A DNA stretch of 5,377 nucleotides from Spirochaetales bacterium (lineage in GTDB: Bacteria; Spirochaetota; Spirochaetia; B11-G9). Made by a program: the position numbers and the translations under genes. Below, piece after piece: positions 1 through 4,786 of the stretch (its first letter is position 1; every line of letters begins with the position of its first letter). Under the pieces are notes generated by a model that was not told where the DNA came from, did no database searches, and was given only the letters and a program-made list of their open reading frames with translations. The stretch spans positions 1 through 5,377 of the forward strand of contig JALTGJ010000026.1 in NCBI GenBank assembly GCA_027077185.1, read 5' to 3'.

Positions 1-663
1 AAATGGATAATATGGATATGTTTTTTTATTTTTTGGGAGAAACAGTTTGGACAGGTATTTAGTTAATTCACGATCCATCCAGATACCTTCAAGCATATAG
101 CCTCTTCCAGTCTCTCCAATCCAGGTGTCAGAAATATTCTGTTCAATTGAAAAATCTGATATATTTCCATCCCTGAAATTGTAAGCTGTTATGGGAATAA
201 GATCACTCTCCAGATACAGGTTATCGCTTGTATAGGAATTTGAAATATCATTACTTCCGGTCTTTAGGATATTCCCGTCACCTGGTTTAAATATAAGATC
301 AATCCTAAGAAGATAAAGATAGAGCTGCTCTTTATATTTATAAATCTGATAAAAGTAAGGATGGAATATATCAGACTGATTGAAAAAATATTTTAAATTA
401 TTAAAAATAGAACCTGTGTAGGGAATTATTTGCTTTAAAAGCTGTTTTAAAGCACTTAGGTAATCCTGCTCAGGTATTTTTATATCTGAATCATGATGAA
501 TAGGAAAATGAGGTACAGTAAAATATGTTTTAAGATTAACAAAAGATTCTTCGTTATGATTGTAATGACAGCTAAACGGAACTTCCGGATATTCCTTTGT
601 CAGAATATTATCAATTTCGTTGTCTGTATAACTTACTACTATATTGTTTACTGTTGTTTTCAT
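1..663 (-). CDS. Hypothetical protein, N-terminal 221 residues (3' end beyond window)
   Basis: An uninterrupted minus-strand frame begins at ATG 663-661 and stays open to the left edge, giving 221 codons. I do not recognise the family. The protein begins MKTTVNNIVV and has no signal peptide or obvious membrane segment. It is rich in Tyr, Phe, Ile and Asn. Around residues 104-125 there is an aromatic, alternating stretch (YQIYKYKEQLYLYLLRIDLI) that looks like beta structure, and near 178-197 a Trp/Gly-rich block (SDTWIGETGRGYMLEGIW) that looks like a conserved core. The ATG is chosen because the frame is closed by a TAA about 14 codons upstream and no other Met occurs until residue 190. There is no Shine-Dalgarno, unlike most neighbours; a promoter lies directly before the ATG. 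Codon use resembles the neighbours. The frame is clearly coding by amino-acid composition, but its function is unknown. Confidence 0.82.
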   Translation of the reverse strand, partial: MKTTVNNIVVSYTDNEIDNILTKEYPEVPFSCHYNHNEESFVNLKTYFTVPHFPIHHDSDIKIPEQDYLSALKQLLKQIIPYTGSIFNNLKYFFNQSDIFHPYFYQIYKYKEQLYLYLLRIDLIFKPGDGNILKTGSNDISNSYTSDNLYLESDLIPITAYNFRDGNISDFSIEQNISDTWIGETGRGYMLEGIWMDRELTKYLSKLFLPKNKKTYPYYPF

Positions 664-699
664 TATATATACTATAACGTTATAAAAATATATTTTCAA
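664..699 (-). promoter_or_regulatory. Sigma70-type promoter for the left-edge hypothetical gene; predicted leaderless
   Basis: On the minus strand, TTGAAA (699-694) and TATAGT (676-671) are separated by exactly 17 bases. The -10 is followed by seven bases (TATATAT on the plus strand, 670-664) and then the ATG at 663. A start 7 bases downstream of the -10 would fall at about 664, leaving a leader of 0-1 nt. This agrees with the lack of any SD. An A/T-rich direct repeat AATTAT (701-706 and 711-716, 10 bp apart) lies just upstream, where an UP element would be. Confidence 0.6.
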
Positions 700-730
700 C
701 AATTATCATTAATTATTCCAGGCTGTACCC

Positions 731-759
731 TTGACTTTGAGGGCTTCTATCTGCATAAT
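731..759 (+). promoter_or_regulatory. Sigma70-type promoter for the small basic-protein gene
   Basis: TTGACT (731-736), a 17-base spacer and CATAAT (754-759) match the consensus at 5 of 6 positions in each box. The predicted transcription start is near 766, giving a leader of about 53 nt before the GTG at 819. The promoter diverges from the one serving the left-edge gene; their -35 boxes are 31 bp apart. Confidence 0.6.
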
Positions 760-771
760 CGGTACAGATTT

Positions 772-801
772 GATATTTCCCCTTATGTAAAATATCGGGG
801 A
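772..801 (+). promoter_or_regulatory. Leader inverted repeats upstream of the small basic-protein gene
   Basis: Within the predicted leader, GATATTT (772-778) is perfectly complementary to AAATATC (790-796), with an 11-base loop. Separately, TCCCC (778-782) is complementary to GGGGA (797-801). The two pairings cannot form together, because CCCC lies in the loop of the first hairpin and GGGG directly follows its stem. The second pairing ends two bases before the SD (804-809), so the choice of fold could affect ribosome access. This is sequence complementarity only; function is inferred. Confidence 0.35.
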
Positions 802-818
802 TTAAGGAGTAGCTTACA

Positions 819-908
819 GTGCCGTGTGGAAAAAAGCGAAAGAGGCATAAGATTTCGACTCATAAGAGAAAGAAAAAATTAAGAAAAAACAGACATAAGA
901 AGAAATAA
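819..908 (+). CDS. Small AURKAIP1/COX24-domain (mS38-like) basic protein, 29 aa
   Basis: GTG (819-821) opens a 29-codon frame ending at TAA 906-908. The product starts MPCGKKRKRHKIS and ends LRKNRHKKK: 12 Lys, 5 Arg and 3 His in 29 residues. This is the pattern I know from bacterial proteins named AURKAIP1/COX24 domain-containing, which are about 30 aa long and begin with P-S/C-GKKRKRHK. They are homologous to mitochondrial small-subunit ribosomal protein mS38. The role is therefore most likely rRNA binding in the 30S subunit; that role is inferred from the family. AAGGAG (804-809) sits 9 bases before the GTG, a strong site that decides the start, and a good promoter lies at 731-759. A hairpin begins at the stop codon. 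The gene overlaps the tail of a spurious open frame in another phase, which explains the coding-like base composition there. It is easily missed by length cut-offs. Confidence 0.85.
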   Translation: MPCGKKRKRHKISTHKRKKKLRKNRHKKK

Positions 909-950
909 ATACAGTATAGCTTCTATTATTTAGTAGCAGCTATTGTATTT
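907..950 (+). terminator. Long imperfect hairpin at the end of the small basic-protein gene
   Basis: AAATACA (907-913) pairs with TGTATTT (944-950). After a 2-nt bulge, ATAGCT (916-921) pairs with AGCTAT (938-943). Beyond one mismatch, CTATT (923-927) pairs with AGTAG (932-936), including one G-U pair, to close a 4-nt loop. This gives about 18 base pairs. The first bases overlap the stop codon. The stem is A/T-rich, and the run of T residues (961-965) does not directly abut it, so it is an atypical intrinsic terminator and could instead be an RNA-processing or stability element between this gene and dxs. Confidence 0.5.
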
Positions 951-955
951 ATAAA

Positions 956-984
956 CTGTTATTTTTACAACTTTGAGTTAATAT
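956..984 (+). promoter_or_regulatory. Weak candidate promoter immediately upstream of dxs
   Basis: TAATAT (979-984) is a fair -10 box. At 17 bases upstream, CTGTTA (956-961) matches only 3 of 6 consensus -35 bases. Transcription would begin near 991, leaving a leader of about 3 nt before ATG 994. If this promoter is not real, dxs must be transcribed through the hairpin from the promoter at 731-759. Confidence 0.25.
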
Positions 985-993
985 CTTAAATTG

Positions 994-2934
994 ATGAAAC
1001 AAGAGCCTTTATTAAACAGAATAAACTCACCTGAAAAATTAAAAGAACTTTCTTCCTCTTCTCTTCCTGATCTTGCTTTTGAGATCAGGGAAAGAATTAT
1101 TTCTGTTGTCAATAACAACGGGGGGCATATGGCTTCCAATCTTGGAGTTGTTGAGCTTACAATAGCTCTTCACCGGGTTTTTAACAGCCCTTCAGATCAG
1201 TTTGTGTGGGATGTAGGGCATCAGTGTTATACTCACAAAATATTGACTGGCAGAAATGACAGTTTTGGCTCAATTAGATTAAAGGATGGTTTAAGCGGGT
1301 TTCCCAAAAAAGAAGAAAGTATACATGACATAATTGAGACTGGTCATGCTTCTACTTCAATATCCGCTGCCCTGGGACTTCTTGTTGGTAAACGCCTGGA
1401 AGGTGATAAAGGCAAGGTACTTGCTATAATAGGTGATGGCGCAATTACCGGGGGGATGGCTTTTGAAGCTCTGAATCATGCAGGGTATTTAAAAAAAGAC
1501 CTGATTATTATTTATAACGATAATAATATGTCAATAAGTAGAAATGTCGGTGGTCTTTCATCAGGTTCGGCTATTTCAAAAACATCTTCCTATGTAAGCC
1601 GTATTACAGCTACAAGATACTACCAAAAAATAAGAGATAGGATTGATAAAGGGCTTCTTAGTATTCCTTTCCTGGGGTATAGAATATTTCAGCTTGTAAT
1701 GCGTATGAAAAGAGGTGTGAAGGCAGTTTTTCTTAAAGAAACAATTTTTTCGGAACTGGGCTTTGAGTATGTTGGTCCCATAGACGGACATTCCATATCA
1801 ATGCTCTGCAGGGTTTTGGAAAATGTAAAAAAATTACACAAACCTGTTATTGTTCATGTAGTAACTAAAAAAGGTAAAGGTTATTCCAAAGCTGAAGATA
1901 ATCCTGCAGATTACCATGGTGTTTCACCAATACCTTCTCCTGAGGATATTTCACACAAAAAAAATAATACCTTTACAAATATTTTTTCAAAAATTCTGCT
2001 TCAAAAAGCTAGTAATGACAGTTCAATAATAGCCATTACAGCTGCAATGGGTAAGGGTACAGGTCTTAATTCTTTTCAAGAGAAATTTCCCTCACGTTTT
2101 TTTGATGTCGGCATTGCAGAACAACATGCATTAACTTTTGGTGCTGGTCTGGCTTCTGCAGGATTAAAACCTGTAATTGCAATATATTCTACATTTATGC
2201 AGAGAGCGGTGGATCAGCTAATACACGATATTGCAATACCAGGATTACATGTTGTCATTGTAATGGATAGAGCAGGTCTTGTTAGTAGTGACGGAGAAAC
2301 ACATCAGGGAGCTTTTGATATAGCTTTGTTTATTGCTGTACCTGGAATAATTTTCCTGGCCCCGGGTTCTAAGGAAGAATTTTTTTTAATGATGGATTTT
2401 GCTTTGGAAGTAGACTCTCCTGTCCTTATACGATATCCCAAAGGAGAATGTCCTTCATTAATAAGTGGTACTGAGCAGGCTTTGGAAAAGGGGAAGGGTG
2501 TTTTTTTAAAGCAGGCATTTAGTAAATTCCTCTTAATTACAGTTGGAGGGCTTGTAAATGAATCTCTTTCAGCCTGGGAAAAATTAAAGGAAATGGATGT
2601 TGTGATAGATGTTTATAATCTGCGCTTCATAAAACCCATTGACAGTGAGTATTTAATGGATATTCTGGGATCATATTCCTATGTTTTACTGGTGGAAGAC
2701 GGCTCCGTTACCGGTGGGGTCGGTTCGTATCTGGCATCCTTAATAACCGACAATAATTTGAATATTTCTTATCAGCATATAGGCATTCCAGAAAACTTTC
2801 TTTCCCAGGCTCTGCGTTCGGAACTTCTCGAAGATTGCGGTCTTGATGGTACGGGAATTGCTGGTACAGTAATTAATAACTATGGTGAAGTCCTTCTTGA
2901 TAAAACAGTACTTACCGGTATCTCAGTCGTTTAA
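994..2934 (+). CDS. dxs: 1-deoxy-D-xylulose-5-phosphate synthase
   Basis: This thiamin-diphosphate enzyme condenses pyruvate and glyceraldehyde 3-phosphate to DXP with loss of CO2. It is the first step of the MEP isoprenoid pathway and a source of thiamin and pyridoxal precursors; it is cytoplasmic. The 646 aa are full length for the family. Numbering from ATG 994, the order is as follows. The ThDP/Mg domain (about 1-310) has GGHMASNLG with catalytic His45, the GDGAITGG motif with Asp148, and NDNN with Asn177. The pyrimidine domain (about 325-490) has IAEQHA with Glu376, QRAVDQ, DRAG with Arg426, DGETHQGAFD with His437, and RYPKG with Arg480. The transketolase C-terminal domain follows. No expected active-site residue is missing. 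A TTG at 991 directly precedes the ATG and could be used; neither has an SD, which is odd here. Homology begins at LLNRINSPEKL (residues 6-16), so the start must be near here. Its stop overlaps that of convergent hisI. Confidence 0.97.
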   Translation: MKQEPLLNRINSPEKLKELSSSSLPDLAFEIRERIISVVNNNGGHMASNLGVVELTIALHRVFNSPSDQFVWDVGHQCYTHKILTGRNDSFGSIRLKDGLSGFPKKEESIHDIIETGHASTSISAALGLLVGKRLEGDKGKVLAIIGDGAITGGMAFEALNHAGYLKKDLIIIYNDNNMSISRNVGGLSSGSAISKTSSYVSRITATRYYQKIRDRIDKGLLSIPFLGYRIFQLVMRMKRGVKAVFLKETIFSELGFEYVGPIDGHSISMLCRVLENVKKLHKPVIVHVVTKKGKGYSKAEDNPADYHGVSPIPSPEDISHKKNNTFTNIFSKILLQKASNDSSIIAITAAMGKGTGLNSFQEKFPSRFFDVGIAEQHALTFGAGLASAGLKPVIAIYSTFMQRAVDQLIHDIAIPGLHVVIVMDRAGLVSSDGETHQGAFDIALFIAVPGIIFLAPGSKEEFFLMMDFALEVDSPVLIRYPKGECPSLISGTEQALEKGKGVFLKQAFSKFLLITVGGLVNESLSAWEKLKEMDVVIDVYNLRFIKPIDSEYLMDILGSYSYVLLVEDGSVTGGVGSYLASLITDNNLNISYQHIGIPENFLSQALRSELLEDCGLDGTGIAGTVINNYGEVLLDKTVLTGISVV

Positions 2935-3311
2935 TTTGTATACACAGTCTGTGGGTTAAATACCTTTTTACCGTTAATATGCAGGCCTTTTTTATCAAGG
3001 CTCCTGTAGAAACAGCTGTAGTATCCTGTGTGGCATGCTCCACCTTTCTGTCTTATTTTATATATTAGACTGTCTTTATCACAATCAATTCTTATTTCGT
3101 CAATTTTTTGAGTGTGGCCAGAGCTTGAACCTTTTTTCCATATTTTATTCCGTGACCGGCTGAAATAGTGTGCGTACCCAGTTGAAAAAGTAAGATTCAG
3201 AGCTTCTTCATTTGCATATGCCAGCATTAAAATTTCATTTGTTATTGAATCCTGTGCAATTACAGGTACAAGACCATCGGTTTTATTGAAATTTATTTTG
3301 ACTTGATCCAT
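2931..3311 (-). CDS. hisI: Phosphoribosyl-AMP cyclohydrolase
   Basis: HisI opens the adenine ring of phosphoribosyl-AMP to give ProFAR, the third step of histidine biosynthesis, in the cytoplasm. The 126 aa match the single-domain cyclohydrolase with no fused HisE pyrophosphohydrolase. Visible motifs in order are GLVPVIAQD (13-21), LMLAYANEEAL (28-38), SRSR..IWKKGSSSGH (51-66), DCDKD (76-80) and GACHTG (91-96), then Cys100. Asp76, 78 and 80 are the expected Mg2+ ligands, and Cys77, 93 and 100 the expected Zn2+ ligands, by family knowledge. ATG 3311 is supported by AAGGAGG (3327-3321) with a 9-base spacer. No other histidine gene is in view. It is downstream of a same-strand hypothetical gene, 57 bases away, and has its own candidate promoter in that gap. 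The stop codon TAA (2933-2931) interlocks with the dxs stop. Confidence 0.96.
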   Translation of the reverse strand: MDQVKINFNKTDGLVPVIAQDSITNEILMLAYANEEALNLTFSTGYAHYFSRSRNKIWKKGSSSGHTQKIDEIRIDCDKDSLIYKIRQKGGACHTGYYSCFYRSLDKKGLHINGKKVFNPQTVYTN

Positions 3312-3334
3312 CCTATTTTCCCTCCTTTATACTC

Positions 3335-3363
3335 ATTTTAGAGGATTACAGATAAAAAATCAA
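3335..3363 (-). promoter_or_regulatory. Candidate promoter for hisI
   Basis: On the minus strand, TTGATT (3363-3358) and TAAAAT (3340-3335) are separated by 17 bases. Transcription would start near 3328, directly at the AAGGAGG ribosome binding site, giving a short leader of about 17 nt. Each box matches consensus at 4 to 5 positions. The region is A/T-rich, so a chance match is possible; hisI may also be co-transcribed with the gene upstream. Confidence 0.45.
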
Positions 3364-3367
3364 ATAA

Positions 3368-3874
3368 TTATTCTACTTCAGATTCTTCATTACCTGACAT
3401 AAGAAAAAACAGTTCTTCCTGACTAATCTGGTCCTTTGACAGGTCTGCATCGTTTGATTTGGTTAGAATGTCATTAATATCATTGTTTTCAGTTTTTTGT
3501 TCATAAAGTGCGTCTTTCAATCTATCATTAAATTCAGAAAAATCAAGAGATCTGCCTGAAGTACTGTTCAAGATACTTTCAGCAATATCAATAAAGATAT
3601 TTTTTGCTTTGTATAAATGTCTTAGATACTGGTATTTGTCAAGCTGTAAGGTAGATTCTTTTAACGATATATATAAATCGGCAAGTTTACTTTCGGCAAA
3701 AAGAAGATCGGATTTAATTTTATCAAGAAAAAGTTCATTATCAATATCTATTTTAAGACTTCGCTGAATATGTCGGAGAAGGTCATTCAGCATAAAAATA
3801 TTTGCTTCATAATGTATATATTGTGTCATACTATTATATCGGTGAGAAACGTCGCTTACTTGACAATGATTCAT
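3368..3874 (-). CDS. Hypothetical helical protein with acidic C-terminus and FliM/FliN-like SQEEL motif
   Basis: I do not recognise the family of this 168-aa protein. It has no signal peptide or transmembrane segment. Residues 25-105 look alpha-helical with heptad-like hydrophobics (for example FMLNDLLRHIQRSLKI and DKIKSDLLFAESKLADLYISL), consistent with a helical bundle. Residues 109-150 are polar and Asp/Asn-rich, and the end is acidic (GNEESEVE). Residues 148-161 (DQISQEELFFLMSG) resemble the SQ-x-E-I-D-x-L-L-x-G peptide of flagellar switch proteins FliM and FliN; the link is by eye only. The start is uncertain: ATG 3874 has no SD, and Met16 (3829) and Met28 (3793) are alternatives. The first codons overlap the promoter of the divergent rpsF operon. 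It may be co-transcribed with hisI. Confidence 0.75.
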   Translation of the reverse strand: MNHCQVSDVSHRYNSMTQYIHYEANIFMLNDLLRHIQRSLKIDIDNELFLDKIKSDLLFAESKLADLYISLKESTLQLDKYQYLRHLYKAKNIFIDIAESILNSTSGRSLDFSEFNDRLKDALYEQKTENNDINDILTKSNDADLSKDQISQEELFFLMSGNEESEVE

Positions 3875-3888
3875 CAGCGTGCTAGTTT
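3860..3888 (+). promoter_or_regulatory. Extended -10 sigma70 promoter for the rpsF operon
   Basis: A perfect TTGACA (3860-3865), a 17-base spacer and TAGTTT (3883-3888) are present, with an extended -10 TGC (3880-3882). The predicted start is near 3895, giving a leader of about 48 nt. The -35 box lies inside the 5' coding part of the opposite-strand hypothetical gene. Confidence 0.75.
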
Positions 3889-3894
3889 AATGAG

Positions 3895-3942
3895 CCTCTT
3901 TATCCGTCCTGAGACGGATCATAAAGTCCAAAAGGAGGGTTT
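3895..3942 (+). promoter_or_regulatory. Structured rpsF mRNA leader; candidate S6:S18 autoregulatory element
   Basis: ATCCGTC (3902-3908) and GACGGAT (3913-3919) form a perfect 7-bp stem with loop CTGA. Below it two closures compete. CTTT (3898-3901) can pair with AAAG (3923-3926), leaving the SD free. Alternatively CCTCTTT (3895-3901) can pair with AAAGGAGG (3931-3938, one bulged G), burying the SD of rpsF. The GGAGG lies 4 bases from the ATG. In E. coli and B. subtilis the S6:S18 complex is known to bind an rpsF-leader hairpin carrying a conserved CCG. A CCG is present here (3904-3906) but paired in this fold, so identity with that motif is not established. Confidence 0.5.
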
Positions 3943-4224
3943 ATGAGAACCTACGAACTTACATGTATCTTCCGTACCGATGAAGATAATTTCACAAAAG
4001 GCAAAGAGCTTGTAAAAGCAGAATTTGAAAAGCATTCTATTAAGACACTAAAAGAAACAGATATGGGTCTGAGAGAACTTGCCTACATAATTAAAAAAGA
4101 AACAAAAGGTCATTACTATTACTATGAGTTTGAAGCACCATCGGAAAAAATATCCGAAATGGATAAGCATTTTAAACTTGAAACTACTTTTCTTAAGTAC
4201 CTTTTTGTAAAGAAAGAAGACTAA
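3943..4224 (+). CDS. rpsF: Small-subunit ribosomal protein bS6
   Basis: S6 binds the central domain of 16S rRNA together with S18 in the platform of the 30S subunit. The 93 aa are typical in length. Recognisable parts are the first beta strand MRTYELTCIF, the helix around KGKELVKAEFEKH, the conserved GLRELAYIIKKETKGHYYYYEF block (residues 42-63) and the last strand FLKYLFVK. ATG 3943 follows AAAGGAGGG closely (GGAGG 3934-3938). It is first in the operon, 14 bases before ssb, with S18, its binding partner, two genes downstream. The leader is strongly structured and probably regulatory. Confidence 0.97.
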   Translation: MRTYELTCIFRTDEDNFTKGKELVKAEFEKHSIKTLKETDMGLRELAYIIKKETKGHYYYYEFEAPSEKISEMDKHFKLETTFLKYLFVKKED

Positions 4225-4238
4225 AGAGGAGGGACCCA

Positions 4239-4715
4239 ATGGCCAATGATATCAATTCAGTAACCCTTATAGGAAGACTAACAAGAGATGCGGAGTTAAA
4301 ATATACAAATAGCGGTACAGCTGTTTGTAAATTTAGTCTTGCTGTAAACCGGAAAAAGAGGTCTGGTGATCAGTGGACAGATGAAGTAAGTTATTTTGAT
4401 ATTGTTCTTTGGGGGAAACAGGGTGAAGCTATTCAGCAGTACCTTGGAAAGGGTAAGCAGATAGCAGTTATTGGTGAGTTAAGACAAAACAGATGGGAAC
4501 AGGAAGGTCAGAACCGCAGTAAGGTTGAGGTAGTTGCATCTAATGTACAACTTCTTGGCGGCACTGGCGGAGGTAATACCGGAAATTCGGGAAATTATAA
4601 TACAAATAGAAATGAAACTCAAAATGGCGGATCAAATCAGAACCAGTCATTTGGAAACTTTAAACCTTCTGTAAATAATGGTCCTGAAAATTTTGAAGAC
4701 GATATTCCTTTCTAA
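4239..4715 (+). CDS. ssb: Single-stranded DNA-binding protein
   Basis: SSB coats single-stranded DNA in replication, repair and recombination, normally as a tetramer. Residues 1-108 form the OB fold (NSVTLIGRLTRDAELKYTNSG, FSLAVNR, YFDIVLWGKQGEAIQQYLGKG, GELRQNRWEQEG), with Trp46, Trp58 and Trp86 available for base stacking. Residues 109-148 are a Gly/Asn/Gln-rich disordered linker. The acidic tip EDDIPF (153-158) is the canonical peptide that docks partner proteins such as polymerase chi, RecO or PriA in other bacteria. At 158 aa the length is ordinary. ATG 4239 follows GGAGG (4228-4232) at 6 bases. Its position between rpsF and rpsR is the classic order in many phyla. Confidence 0.97.
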   Translation: MANDINSVTLIGRLTRDAELKYTNSGTAVCKFSLAVNRKKRSGDQWTDEVSYFDIVLWGKQGEAIQQYLGKGKQIAVIGELRQNRWEQEGQNRSKVEVVASNVQLLGGTGGGNTGNSGNYNTNRNETQNGGSNQNQSFGNFKPSVNNGPENFEDDIPF

Positions 4716-4728
4716 AAATCAATTAAGA

Positions 4729-4765
4729 TGAAATGGGCTGTACTCAGTATTGGGGAACCATTTTA
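4729..4765 (+). other. Inverted repeat in the ssb-rpsR spacer
   Basis: The 71-base gap between ssb and rpsR is the largest in the operon. TGAAATGG (4729-4736) pairs with CCATTTTA (4758-4765), 8 bp including one G-U. GCTG (4737-4740) with CAGT (4745-4748) can form a small inner hairpin. A competing pairing is GGCT (4736-4739) with AGCC (4766-4769). There is no T tract and no clear internal promoter. It may tune S18 expression or processing, or be neutral. Confidence 0.3.
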
Positions 4766-4786
4766 AGCCGTAAAGGAGATTAATCT

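Noticed and set aside
772..800. H-type pseudoknot using CCCC and GGGG in the leader
   Set aside because: GGGG follows the 7-bp stem with no connecting bases, so it could not span the stem. The two pairings are better seen as alternatives.
493..882. A 129-codon plus-strand open frame
   Set aside because: Its first part is antisense to the left-edge gene and gives Tyr/Cys/Ile-rich nonsense. It then crosses two promoters, and its tail is an out-of-phase reading of the small basic-protein gene. I first took the tail as a gene remnant, but the 819-908 frame explains it.
1576..1791. Minus-strand open frame of 71 codons
   Set aside because: It lies wholly inside dxs, with no SD, and has Lys/Asn/Cys-rich shadow composition.
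2911..2918. Palindrome TACCGGTA near the end of dxs
   Set aside because: Eight bases within coding sequence; no T tract, repeat partner or context to support a function.
3833..3838. Perfect TATAAT on the minus strand inside the 168-aa gene
   Set aside because: The expected -35 position reads AAGTAA, and no SD follows at a suitable Met; not enough to call a promoter.
3884..3889. Leftward -10 (TAAACT) for the 168-aa gene overlapping the rpsF -10
   Set aside because: No acceptable -35 is found at 16-18 bases; the overlap is likely chance.
4048..4239. Minus-strand open frame of 63 codons
   Set aside because: It is antisense to rpsF; Phe/Lys-rich composition is typical of a shadow of an A-rich gene.
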